Shown: positions 1-9,702 of the stretch, piece by piece
Layout of the letters: every line of letters starts with the position of its first letter
Numbering within the stretch: position 1 is the first letter of the stretch
Assembly (NCBI GenBank): GCA_051530055.1
Contig: CM121343.1
Location: forward strand, 4,464,001-4,528,000
DNA length: 64,000 nt
Direction: 5' to 3'
Origin: Neoechinorhynchus agilis
Lineage: Eukaryota > Acanthocephala
The notes under the pieces: generated by a model
Seen by the model: only the letters and a program-made list of their open reading frames with translations
What the model was told of the DNA's origin: nothing
Databases searched by the model: none
Position numbers and translations under genes: made by a program

Positions 1-734
1 AGGACCAATACTGTATTCGTTTGACCAATCCTATGACACCTATCCTGCGCCTGCTCATCAATCATTGGATTATAATCACTTTCAAAGATAATCACTGTGT
101 CCGCAGCCGTTATGTGACCACTGGTCATGGTAATCGATTTGTTGCAAACATTCCGCCGGACAATGCGGTCGTCCAAAAAAGGATTCCCCCAACGGGTTTG
201 GTCTTTCCGAACAAGAGTTTGGAATCTGAAGATCACAATAGAAAAGAAGAATACTCGTTAGCTGTACAACACTGGAGGAGGCAACGTTTTCATCTGTGCA
301 TCTTTTATTTCCCGGTAAACACTGAGGAGAGATACAAACGTACGGATCTCACTTTTTTTTCATTCGTGGAAAATTTATGAAGCGAAACGGGTTTCCATGA
401 CCAGTGATTTTTTTAAATTTAAACCTAACCCGGCAGCCCTTGTGCTGAGAAGCATGACACCGGCTTCCCGTTTGTTGAATTTCTCTAATTGTTCTTCTCG
501 TTTTGCGCAAGGCATTTTCCCATCAATTCGACAAACTTGAACTTTGAGGGTATTAACACAAAATCGCTCAATTATGTCCAGAGCATCCAGAAGTTGTCCG
601 AAAATGAGAGTACGATGGTTTTCTTTAATCAATCGTGGAACTAAAAAGCTCAATGCATGGACTTTAATACCTGCATAGTTCTCATACATGCTGGGTGTGA
701 ACACTCCGGACACATCGTCCACATAGCGATCCAC
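1..734 (-). CDS. SNF2-family helicase, C-terminal lobe fragment (HELLS/Lsh-like)
   Basis: This is the C-terminal RecA lobe of a SNF2 chromatin-remodelling ATPase, cut by the window edge at base 1. Read on the minus strand it has [15 protein letters not shown] (motif IV region), [27 protein letters not shown] (motif V) and, after a break, [14 protein letters not shown] and [11 protein letters not shown] (motif VI, arginine finger). [12 protein letters not shown] and TAADTVI fit HELLS/DDM1 better than ISWI or Brahma, but the subfamily call is tentative. Between motif V and TAADT lies about 290 bp bounded by inverted repeats. The obvious splice pair there puts the two exons one base out of frame, so the gene may be decayed or its intron border is not resolved. 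More of the protein may lie upstream at 740-960, where I could not place exons. Confidence 0.68.
119..406. repeat. 288-bp segment with 12-bp terminal inverted repeats inside the SNF2 gene
   Basis: CACTGGTCATGG at 119-130 is the exact reverse complement of CCATGACCAGTG at 395-406. The segment separates two parts of the SNF2 helicase lobe, so it fills an intron or has interrupted the gene. On the minus strand the inverted repeats carry a GT (CTG|GTCATGG) and an AG (GACCAG|TG), as in introns born from DNA elements. I see no target-site duplication. Confidence 0.42.
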
Positions 735-859
735 GAAATTGAAATATTCATGGATTTGCGATTATTCTGAAAATGAGAAATCATCCCCATGATAGCCGTT
801 TGGAGTGACTTTCCAAAAGAAGCCGTGGTCCTCTCATATATCGAGACCAATTAATTTTG

Positions 860-1834
860 AATGGAGATTAGGCGCACTTCGATAGCGCATGTAATTTTAC
901 GACCCTTCCTTTTCGCTAAGAATATTCTTTTGGCCAAATAAATTGCAGACCATTTCTGCTGAGACGTCCGGATCATAGCCATTACTATAGTTTCAATGAT
1001 TTTGGATTTTAGTGCCTTTGAAACAAAGGAAGTGCCGTCACTGGAGCATTTATCTTTCTATTTCCAATATTTAACAAAATCAGGTGATCTTACATCAAGA
1101 CGTCTAGGCATAATTGTTAAGAACCCTTTAAAGTTGGGACTCTTATTGCTACCCTTTGAGTGTTTCACTCAAATTCCTGAGGACAACATCTAATCTCACC
1201 TCATTTATCTACGGGGAAGCGTGCATCGAAGGTAGAAAAGAGCCAACCCGCTTTTTGTCGAGACTTAGTTGAATCAATCTTTTGAAGGTAACAGATTCAG
1301 TAGACGAATTTGTGTTGTATATTCGGCAGTTGCATTTTTTGATTCCACAGTAAATCGAGAACCGAACTTTATTAGCATTGAAACTAATTAGATCATCAAC
1401 TCGATTATGAAGACGAAGACTGCAGCTCGGTTATACTACACTAAAGGGGTCACACGCGGAAAATCTCAAGAAGAAGAGGCACATTGATCCGACTCACGAG
1501 GTTTATAGAATACAATACACACAATGTGATAGGGTGTACTTGGGACGAATGATGCAAATCGCCCAACATAAGCAAGCCTGCCGTCGATTTGAGTACTCTT
1601 CCCAATCACCAAGATACTCTGCAACATCGCACAGATTTAGCAAAACCTTAAATACGCGCATTAAACACCATGGAAGGAAAATACTTTAGCTTAAAACTAT
1701 CTACCGACAACGTGTTAAAAATCAATGAAAAAACAACGTAGCGTAGAGGTACGAGCGGCCATACGGTCCCCGAATCTCTGAAATGGCGATTCCGCTAACC
1801 CTAGCCATACATTGCAAAACACCTTAAAAAACTT
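860..1834. other. No gene recognised
   Basis: No convincing coding region is seen. The minus strand near 860-960 has short open stretches that could be upstream SNF2 exons, but I could not match them to the family. The rest is AT-rich with no repeat that I recognise. Confidence 0.5.
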
Positions 1835-1925
1835 TTTAGAGGACTGATGAGGCGAGGCATCCTCGCGAAATATTTCATATCCATAAAATATCTTTTATCC
1901 GGGATTATGATCATCCCACAAATCA
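1835..1925 (+). ncRNA. Hammerhead ribozyme-like motif in a dispersed repeat
   Basis: The order of elements matches a type I hammerhead. CTGATGA (1844-1850) is followed by stem II, GCGAGG with CCTCGC around a CAT loop plus one extra G. Then come GAA (1867-1869) and stem III, ATATTT (1870-1875) with AAATAT (1886-1891), six perfect pairs. C1892 sits at the cleavage position, followed by TTTTATCC as the 3' side of stem I. The 5' side of stem I is weak in this copy (about four pairs with G-U wobbles). Related copies lie at 7081-7180, 19224-19310 and 58387-58450; in the last, the stem I arms are long and well paired. Activity is inferred from the fold only. Confidence 0.5.
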
Positions 1926-2480
1926 AACTATATCATCCAGAAGGATTTTCTTGGCGATTGAAATAAGTATATAGCGAAATTCTTGGTTGAGCCGTTTAAA
2001 CAGAATTCCCACAATGCTGGGTGCCGGTTCTGAAATTTTCGTGTTGAATGATAATTTTATGCTTTTTTGTCAGAATCGTCTTTATTTTTTCTAAGAAAGT
2101 TGTTATAAACTGAGAAATCAATTACAGCTTACATTAGGCCCATTACATGTCATCCGGACACTGGCAGTGTTCCCACGCTGGAGCGCCAGACTCAGGTTTT
2201 GTCGCAAGAAAGTGAAGCATTAAAAAAATTGATAGCCGATTTTTAAGGGAATAATTTCGGAACCTTTTTGCTGACAATGTAGTATATTCTAAATAATCAT
2301 AAGAACCTGGTTTTCACAAAGTTTAGCAATGGTTGGGAAATTCGCAAATAAAAAGTTGAAGGGAATAGCTTTGGAGCCTTTTGCTGACTACTTCAAATAA
2401 TCCGACATTTTCTAATACGCTTTCTTCTCTATATTTATGAATATTCATAAGAATCATTTTGTTTTTCAGAACCAATAATA

Positions 2481-3267
2481 ATGGGCGATGGTAATATGGT
2501 ACTTGCAGGTTTATTAGAAAGATTAAAGAATGCGAATTGTATTTCCTCACGCGAAATGATGTTCGATGCAGTTGGCCGGATAAGATTTGTTATTGATGAA
2601 ATTCTGTGTGCTGACACGATGACTCTTAAAACCAAAGAAGAGAAGATGGATACATTTATCGCTTTTCAAAAGGCTGTCGATGAATATTGTGCTGCGATTG
2701 CGCTGTGTAATGATCAAATCGCATTAGAAGATTTGTTAGTAGGCGTCAACAATCTCAGGTGGTTGCAATTAGAATGAGATGGTTGGTTTAGAGACGTCAG
2801 AGAAAACAAAACGGATCACCGATATGATTATTGGCACTAGCGAAGAGCTTCTCACCGCTCACTTAAAAATGGTTGGTATTGAACACAATCTTGACCGTGC
2901 TGTTGAACGAGTCAACGAGTCAGAGAAAAAGGACGTTTCATCCATTGTACTCACGGCTCAGAGATTTGGTCTCTGCCATTCGACCGCAGGTTTACTGGAT
3001 ACGGGTCGTGATAGTGACGTAAAGGGACTTTATCCATCCTCATCGGATATCGTAGGTTTCACATCATTCTACGATGCTGATGCATACTCGCGATACACTG
3101 AAGAGTTAAACCTTACTCGCGTAACGTCTGTAAGATATAGAGATGATGGGGAATTTGAAAACCAATCTCTGGTGGATATAAATCAATTAATAGACGAAAC
3201 GCAAGGCGGTCAATGTAGTTCCAGCAGTACGGAAAGTTTAGATGACCATTTAGAAGAATACCTATAA
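2481..3267 (+). CDS. MED4: Mediator complex subunit 4-like
   Basis: Two exons, 2481-2738 and 2773-3267, join in phase across a 34-nt GT-AG intron to give 250 residues, close to the usual MED4 length (about 250-270). The N-terminal helix (REMMFDAVGRIRFVIDEIL) lines up with the MED4 helix RERLLSALEDLEVLSRELI. The middle is a long helical, coiled-coil region. A block ending KKDVSSIVLTAQRFGLC matches the conserved SSEEIIKYAHRIS segment, followed by a LYPSSSDI equivalent of the RPYPTD loop. The C-terminus is serine-rich and acidic, as in MED4. The family protein sits in the Mediator middle module in the nucleus. Identity is low, so the assignment rests on the order of blocks rather than a single motif. 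Confidence 0.6.
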
Positions 3268-3799
3268 GAATAAAGTAGATGATTGTTTTCGCCTTTTCCA
3301 ATGCAATTCGGAATCACATTACCATTCGATTGTCGTCAAGAATCACAAGATTTTTGACAAGTTCATAAAAGACGGACATTACTAAACGATTGGCTTATAG
3401 TGATAACGTTTACAATGTTTTACACAATGAATTGGTTAGGTTTGAATAAAATCATTAAGTGCTCGATATTAAATCAGTTCACATCACGTAACAGTGAATT
3501 TTCGAAGGCTGAAATCACGTCGATTCCAGTGATCGTTTAATTGTTAATTCTTTTACGGCCATTACTTTTATCTCTCTCTATGTCCCAGAATCATATCGCA
3601 TTGTAGCAGGTGTTCAGAACGGCTTAATATCAAGTCTTCACATTTCACAGACCCTTCCAATATCCCTATTTGGTCATTTTTCGGAATGTCGATTGTGCCA
3701 ATTTTACTTAGTTCCACGTAAATCGAAACGGAGTTAACATTTATAGATCGTCCTGAAGAACAAATCGGTACGAGTGAAGTTACGAGTTCTGAGATCTTT
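3268..3799. other. No gene recognised
   Basis: This is AT-rich spacer between MED4 and the calpain remnant. No open frame of interest, repeat or RNA gene is seen. Confidence 0.5.
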
Positions 3800-4770
3800 T
3801 ATATCAACGTCGATGCATCGATAGAGGACTATTTGAATGGATATCTGCTTTTACTCGGTTACTCCAACGTTCGCCATCTACCTGCCATATATATTTTTTA
3901 TTTAAAACCGTAATGATAGCCAATAGACCGCTTAAGTTCTTAAAATAAAGTCTGGATTTGTATTTTTGTTCATATTTTCTGATATACATAACACGTTTAT
4001 TGAAAATACAAAGAAAGATTAGGAGGATTCTGAATGCTTTTCGGTCATATACAATTGAAACTGTTTCATTATCCACGATGAATCAGTATGGTAGCGAATA
4101 TTGACGTTTTGTACAATACCATTCGGAGATCGGTGCCACAACTCTATTTCTTCGAACTGCTTCATAACGTCCACCAGATATTCGAATCTTTTCGCTCTTG
4201 ATTTTCTTTAGAGTTGCACGGTCTAAGTGCTGCCAAACAGTGTCGGCAAAACTCCAGCGACCATTCAACGTAGGCGTGATTTTCTAAAAGTCCATTTGAT
4301 CGTACTGACTGTTCTTTGCCTTGTGCCGAAGCCGTAAATATTCCATCCATCCCAAGCATCCTCCACAAATGGTCAAAAATTGCTTCAGTTGATAGTTGAC
4401 GATGTTTTCTGAATTTGATTATCTCAGTCACTCCTGAGACAATATCACTAAATGCTTCAGAAAAAGGTTGGCGTCCCCTTAGAGGTCATAAAAGTGTTGC
4501 AATTATCGGCTTAAGAATATCCTCGAAGGTTTCGAGATCCCCTTAGATCGCGCAAACGACGTACTTGGAAAACCGGGATCAGAAAACGGCTGCAAGCAAT
4601 GAACATGTTGCCAAGTCTGGAGTGGATTTCATGGCTAGGTAAAAGAAATTCAAGGGGTCCAAAGGAATGTGTATGGTATTGTCGGATGTGCGTTTAATTT
4701 TAAGAGAATCCTTATAGATGAAGTGATTGAACTTACTATTATTATTCTCTAGCAGCATGTTGGACACTGA
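3800..4770 (-). pseudogene. Calpain-like cysteine protease, decayed
   Basis: Minus-strand pieces follow the order of a calpain. DLATCSLLAA (about 4615) resembles the catalytic-Cys motif GDCWLLAA with Trp replaced by Ser. PFSEAFSDIVSGVTEII (about 4410-4460) matches the SEGF/TGGVTE block. FDHLWRMLG and NGLLENHAY (about 4285-4375) match the block holding the catalytic His (GLVKGHAYSV). Then EWNGRWSFADTVWQHLD (about 4205-4270) matches EWNGSWSD. The roughly 25 residues normally between HAY and EWNG, with the catalytic Asn-Pro-Trp-Gly, are missing and the frame changes there. The segment between the Cys and TGGVTE blocks is also mostly lost. A possible domain III start (WQVDGERWSN) lies near 3860. 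I read this as a pseudogene. Confidence 0.55.
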
Positions 4771-4945
4771 AAGCGTAATTCGCCGATCAAAATCTACCTT
4801 CCAATACCATCATTAATAATGATCTTAAGGGCCTATTTCTTTAGAATACAACGAATTTTTTTGTTTAGTGGGAAATGCACGTGTTTTGGAATGGACTAAA
4901 GGGACGCTTATTCCATAAGCGTAATTCGCCGATCAAAATTTATCT
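4765..4945 (+). repeat. Dispersed repeat R2, copy 1
   Basis: A segment of about 170 bp starts and ends with near-identical direct copies of GCGTAATTCGCCGATCAAAA. It shares its interior with a second copy at 6262-6480, including the block around GTGGGAAATGCACGTGTT. The short direct repeats at both ends look like one full unit plus part of the next in a tandem repeat. Family unknown. Confidence 0.55.
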
Positions 4946-5349
4946 TAAGATACAATGTGTCTAATTGTGGCCGCGATATTTCGATGAAATATTCATCATA
5001 ATGGATTCTACAAGTATGATCGGAAAATTGGCAAAGTTCTTTAAACAGATATGGCGAAATAAAACTTACAACAGCGATTCTACTTTGGTCATTCAAACGC
5101 TAAAAACGAAGTACTGATCTTCATTCGCTCCGCCGCGGGTTTACCTGAGTAAAACTGAAATCTAAATCGTGTAATTATAGCACTCATCGCTGAAATCGCC
5201 GATGCTAAAATTATCAATGGATCGTGTAGCCTTTTTCGAAATGGCAGCATATTGGAGTGAATCGGTTCCCTGTAAGCCTCGTAAGGAATCAAATAAAGAC
5301 GATAGTTCGGAAAAGGTTCTATGTGACGAATGAAACGACTCGTGAGCAT
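4908..5349 (-). CDS. Unrecognised minus-strand open regions
   Basis: Two adjacent open stretches lie here: 5089-5349, with NYRLYLIPYEAYREPIHSNM, and 4955-5096, with SRIAVVSFISPYLFKELCQF. The second runs into repeat R2 at its 3' end, so its last 15 codons are repeat sequence. A donor-like GTAAAC near 5143 and an acceptor-like TTTTAG near 5103 suggest an intron, but the joined frame is not clean. No family recognised. This could be a fragment of a decayed gene. Confidence 0.2.
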
Positions 5350-5769
5350 TAGAGTCTGCTCATCTCCGACGGCTCGAAGTCATCAGGGAATCTTATCGGT
5401 CTGCAAACGTATTTTATAAGCCTAACAGGATTCACTTCCCCTGCTTAGTCGCCCTTAACCATGAACTATATTTCCGCGACGTCATCGCTTAACCGGTTTG
5501 TGTTCAACGAGAGCGACGCTACAATATTCGGAAAGGCGAATGATCAATAATTCCTTAGAACATAATCTCTAAAGTTAAAAACCATTCCACAATTGATTAC
5601 ATTTTTAAATACGCTGTGAAGCACATAAAAGCTGACGAATTTTGGTGTTCCATTTTGCAAAGATAACCAAAACAGGCGGAACGGAGACTAACATACACGC
5701 CCGCGAAATATTTCTCGATGTGAAAGCATCAATGTTTACTTCTCTTGCAACCTTAGATTCCAAATGATT

Positions 5770-6000
5770 TCACTTTGTGCCATTACTGGACAAGGTCGTT
5801 GTTTCCGATACTGCATGTTCAACCTCCCTACGCTGATTTGAGAAAGCACGCTTCAAAGCTTGCACTTTACTCGTTTTCCTCTTATGTTGAGATCCATTAC
5901 CATTGGATACCTGGTTATCCGGGTTCCTTAAAGCTGTTTCGTCTTCCTTAGCTGGCGACCGTCTAGTGCAGCAGAATATTCTTTTTATTTTAGACGGCAT
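5770..6000 (-). CDS. Small basic protein or first exon, unknown
   Basis: A 76-codon frame begins MPSKIKRIFCCTRRSP. Its N-terminus is strongly basic with a paired cysteine, of the kind that can be palmitoylated, followed by Lys/Arg/Gln-rich and Ser/Thr-rich stretches. A GTGAAA donor-like site lies at the stop codon, so it may be a first exon whose continuation I cannot identify. No family recognised. Confidence 0.28.
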   Translation of the reverse strand: MPSKIKRIFCCTRRSPAKEDETALRNPDNQVSNGNGSQHKRKTSKVQALKRAFSNQRREVEHAVSETTTLSSNGTK

Positions 6001-6261
6001 CTACGGCGAAAAGAGAAAAATCGACGATAAAACGAAGCAATAAAAACCCACAAACAGCACACAAAAAAACATAAATCGGAAATAATCAACAATGGCGCCA
6101 ATTGTCGAATACAGACAGTTTTACGCATGTATACACCGCATAGTCATATAAAATACATGGCGCCTATATTCGGGTGTGTGGCAAGCATTCGAAAATTCGG
6201 GAATAACAACTGTACAACGTCAGGTTAGTGGATATCGAGAGACTCTGAGTCTATGCATGGT

Positions 6262-6480
6262 TTCATAAGCGAGATTCGTCGATAAAAGCTTATCTTCCAA
6301 TACCATCATTAATAACGATCTTAATGGCTTATTTCGCAAGAATACAACGAATTCTTGGTTTGGTGGGAAATGCACGTGTTTCGGACTCGACTAAAGAAAC
6401 ACTGAAAAGTTCTACCCAGAACTCTATACCCAATTATTCCATAAGCGTAATTCGCCGATCAAAATTTATCTTCCAATTCC
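6262..6480 (+). repeat. Dispersed repeat R2, copy 2
   Basis: This is a second copy of the 4765-4945 repeat, with the shared interior block around GTGGGAAATGCACGTGTT and the terminal GCGTAATTCGCCGATCAAAA. It runs directly into the palindromic-element sequence at about 6475, which implies nested insertions. Confidence 0.55.
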
Positions 6481-6810
6481 CTCTCTTGCGAAATATTTCG
6501 CGAACAATAAAATGATTTCTAACCGGTCGAGTATATCCACCACACAAGTTAAAATTATTCTTTTTTTTCACAATACACGACGGCTCGATGGACACACGCA
6601 CAGTCCACCGATTTCGGTCTGGGAAGCGTTGGTTTGTGCTCAATGCTCAAAGACCGTACGGTTATAAGTTTGTGCATCCCTCCGGATTCTCAGATACCTC
6701 GAGGAAGCGGGACTGAACAGTGAGTTTCCTCCCTTCGACGGTAATTCGTCCCCTTTGGTTGTGCGTCATTGGCGGTAGCGGATTTAAACCTGTTGACCCA
6801 ACAGACTGAT
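6475..6810 (-). repeat. Composite repeat: palindromic-element arm plus tRNA-like SINE B
   Basis: The stretch near 6480-6570 (GCGAACAATAAAATGATTTC and CACCACACAAGTTAAAATT) is nearly identical to 7100-7190. After it comes the SINE-B body read on the minus strand, with the GATGACGCACACAACC-type block. The same composite arrangement recurs at 7095-7400, so the two parts move as a unit or were copied by segmental duplication. Confidence 0.6.
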
Positions 6811-6959
6811 AAGGAGAATTAGTCCACTTGATCACCTCAACACAACTACGGAATGTACAAACTTCGCCACTTTAGCCAGGATAAGCTTTCCGATTTTTCA
6901 GCATTCTTATGCGTGGCTCAGCCGGTAATTGTTTGATGGATGTGTAAGATGATTCTTTT

Positions 6960-7400
6960 TAATCATATCGAGAGAAAATCCACCGGGATGTTAAATTTTG
7001 ACTTGTGGTGAAGATAATCACCCGGTTACGAATCATTTTGTTCTTCGCGAAATATGTGACAAACATGCGGAACAATGACCCGGATGAGGCGAGGTTCCCT
7101 CTCTTGCGAAATATTTCGCGAACAATAAAATGATTTCTAACCGGTCGAGTATATCCACCACACAAGTTAAAATTATTCTTTTTTTTCACAATACACGACG
7201 GCTCGATGGACACACACACACAGTCCACCGATTTCGGTCTGGGAAGCGCTGGTCTGCGCTCAGTGAGTTTCCTCTTCCAATCAAGGGGTTTTTTCGTCTC
7301 CTTCGATTGTGTGCGTCATCGTCGGTAACTGATTCGAACCCCGACCACCTCACGGTCTTAGGCATTGAGCGCCGACCAGCGCTTATCCATACCAATGTAT
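6960..7400 (-). repeat. Palindromic element with hammerhead-like relic, followed by SINE B
   Basis: Bases 6990-7180 form an imperfect inverted repeat around a centre near 7085: TTTTGACTTGTGGTG on the left and CACCACACAAGTTAAAA on the right. The centre, CGGATGAGGCGAGG with GCGAAATATTT, is a decayed version of the hammerhead-like core at 1844-1892 and keeps the same bulged G in stem II. From 7200 to 7400 a minus-strand SINE B follows, with a tRNA B-box (GGTTCGAATC) near 7335. Confidence 0.6.
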
Positions 7401-7444
7401 CAGCGATGACCCATCAAGGCTTCGTGGACGGTGAAAGAAAATAA

Positions 7445-8555
7445 TTTTACACATATCTCTATCAATGCAGTGATGATTCAAATTATTTGGTTATTAATTC
7501 GATATCTGTTCTTTCGTTGTCGTTTCGCCGCAAGTCGATGTAATAAAAAGAGGGTGGCTTGATTTGAGACTTGTAACAAAGTGCACAGCGATCAACCCAT
7601 TGGCGGAGTTTGTACATCGTCGATTTGTGTTGATTAAATGTCTGCGGAACGTGAATATGAGAACCCCTTCAATCACGACCAAGAATACCTACAGAATCGT
7701 CTTTTGCGGCTCATATACATTCGACTTTGGTTATTAACTCGCCTCGAACTCATGTTGAGCCGTGCACGGAACATCATTCGAGAACATAGTCCAAAGGCCG
7801 ATGACGATTAACAGTGACTGTTAGCTTAAAAATCATTTCGTTGCGTATGTCCATTTTGAACTAATTCACGTGAGTGCTCCACGAGTTTAGCGCGCAAGTG
7901 GCTCCAACCCTTTGCCAAATGCGCGCACACACCCACCAATGGAAGGTTTCTTTTTTGTTTCTAAATGTAACCTAACAACTCGTGATTGCCACATGAGTAT
8001 TTTAAATTGAGGATTCGCATTCCGGAAGAAGGTTAAAATTTGATACTCATTCCATAGGCGTGTTTTTACTTTCTCAATCTTAAGATCGAAATATTTATCC
8101 GATAAACATTATAACTTTGTCATCGACAGAGAAAATCCTTTGTGTTAGTCAAAGTGTATACTTTTTTGAAAATCCCGATCAAGCTAATCTCATTGATTTA
8201 TTGGTGGTGAACATTTAGAGCCGTCCATCGTGGTTGTAAAGACGTATTAATGTCTAAATTTAAACTGCCGCTTTGTTCTTAAATTTTATTGACGTTCAGA
8301 AGTCGTGCTTTTTCTATGAAATGACGATGCGCGTTATCGTGAGCACAAAAACCTTTTTAGCTTGCTTATTCGTTACTATCGTCTGCATTTAATGGTTTGT
8401 CGCAAGAAATATTTTCTTAGTTGCCGAGAAGGTCGTTTAAAAGACCGCTGTATTGACTTAGATTTTTGTCGTTCGAATCTAAAGAAGTTTTCAATAATGC
8501 ATGAAAGCTATCATCCGCCTTGATTATCGTTTCATAGTGAATTTTTATTGCACAG
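7445..8555. other. No gene recognised
   Basis: No gene or RNA feature can be supported. Open frames of about 60 codons occur on both strands without recognisable content. Confidence 0.5.
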
Positions 8556-8559
8556 CCTC

Positions 8560-8795
8560 ACACATTAATGGGCATGTCTTTTGGGATCTTTTTCCGTTCT
8601 TTGGGAGCCTCTTGGCTTACTCACACACTTCGGAGGCGCTCAACCGCACTCGAAGGGCCGGGGCCTTTGTGCGATCTCAAACCTAACCTTTACCCTTCCA
8701 GCAGCCTCGTGACCCCCCCCCGTGGAACCCAGCGACCAGTGGACTTGAACCAGCGACATACCAAGCGCATTTTGAACGCACACAACACTGGGCCC
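8560..8795 (-). repeat. tRNA-derived SINE A, copy 1
   Basis: On the minus strand the 5' end near 8750 has a B-box-like GGTTCAAGTCC, followed by a 170-bp body with the blocks GAGTGCGG and CTCCGAAGTGTGTGAG shared with copies 2 and 3. It is more diverged than copy 2 and has a run of nine G (minus strand). Confidence 0.6.
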
Positions 8796-8846
8796 TAGCG
8801 AACATAGCATTGCGAAACGATAACGCTCTTGCGTTTATAATTGTAC

Positions 8847-9111
8847 GATTTTTTTATTCATTTATCTTAAATCACAAACACTCAGGGCCTCACGGCATGT
8901 CTTTGGGAGGCTTTCGGCTAACTCATACACTTCGGAGGTGCTCAGCCGCACTCGAAGGGACAGGGCCAATCCTCTTCCGAGGTCGATGGGCGATCTCAGA
9001 CCCGACCCCACCCTTCCAGCGGCCTCGCAACCCCAGTGGAACACAGCGACCAGTGTATTTGAATCAGCGACCTATTGAGCGCATTTCGAAGGCACTTATA
9101 CCAGTCGGCCA
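8847..9111 (-). repeat. tRNA-derived SINE A, copy 2
   Basis: This is the best-preserved copy. On the minus strand it begins TGGCCGACTGGTATAAG, an A-box like that of Leu/Ser tRNAs. A degenerate B-box (TGATTCAAATACA) follows about 35 bases later. The body contains GTGCGGCTGAGCACCTCC, and the 3' end is an A/T-rich tail (GATAAATGAATAAAAA). This is the usual layout of a tRNA-derived SINE. Confidence 0.68.
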
Positions 9112-9702
9112 GTTTGGCATCTTCAAAACTTTACCTGCGCAAAAAACCATCAAAAATAGAAATGAAAGCGGTTGCTCTTCAGCGATCGTAGTGATCATAC
9201 GAACACCAACCATAGCTATTTCACCACTCTTATCGGATAAACATTGAGTATTGATCGAGAGTCTGGTAAGGATGGCGAGAGAAAATAATTTTAATCCTTT
9301 TTTATATATTTTTTTCGAACCAATTTATTTTATTACACTTTTTGTTACACGCAAAACAACAAAACGTTTAAACAATCACCACCGTCCACGAAGAAGAGGC
9401 ATCGCTCTACCCTCAGTGATCGCGACCACGCTCGCTGCGTTTCCTCTTTAGATCGTGAGACCAATGTTTTGGCGTAGGAATGCACCAGCTCTTGTATTTC
9501 CTGTCTTGGCCTCTTACAAAGCAAAATACACCTTTTGTTCTGCCCGCTTAACTCACAGCTTTTCGGATGTTGGGTACTTAATTTGTATTTGATGAACAAA
9601 AGATTCTTTATTGCTACATTTGGTCAGCGCTTTAACGTTAGCGTTACCTTTCTCAAATAAACCTTCACTAATAGGCCGCAATTGTTATCGTCCGTATTTT
9701 AG
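9112..9702. other. ATG7 upstream region, no other gene
   Basis: Open frames are present on both strands but carry no recognisable domain. The final bases should contain the ATG7 promoter and 5' UTR; I see no clear core promoter motif. Confidence 0.4.

Noticed and set aside
2435-2635. Mediator subunit 29 as the identity of the first MED4 exon
   Set aside because: The short intron joins it to the next frame and the joined protein follows the block order of MED4 throughout.
5372-5405. Minus-strand CTGATGA near 5380 as a hammerhead
   Set aside because: The following bases form no stem II and lack GAAA.
8862-9247. Open frames on both strands over the SINE A copies
   Set aside because: They follow the GC-rich SINE body and reappear in all copies; the SINE explains them.
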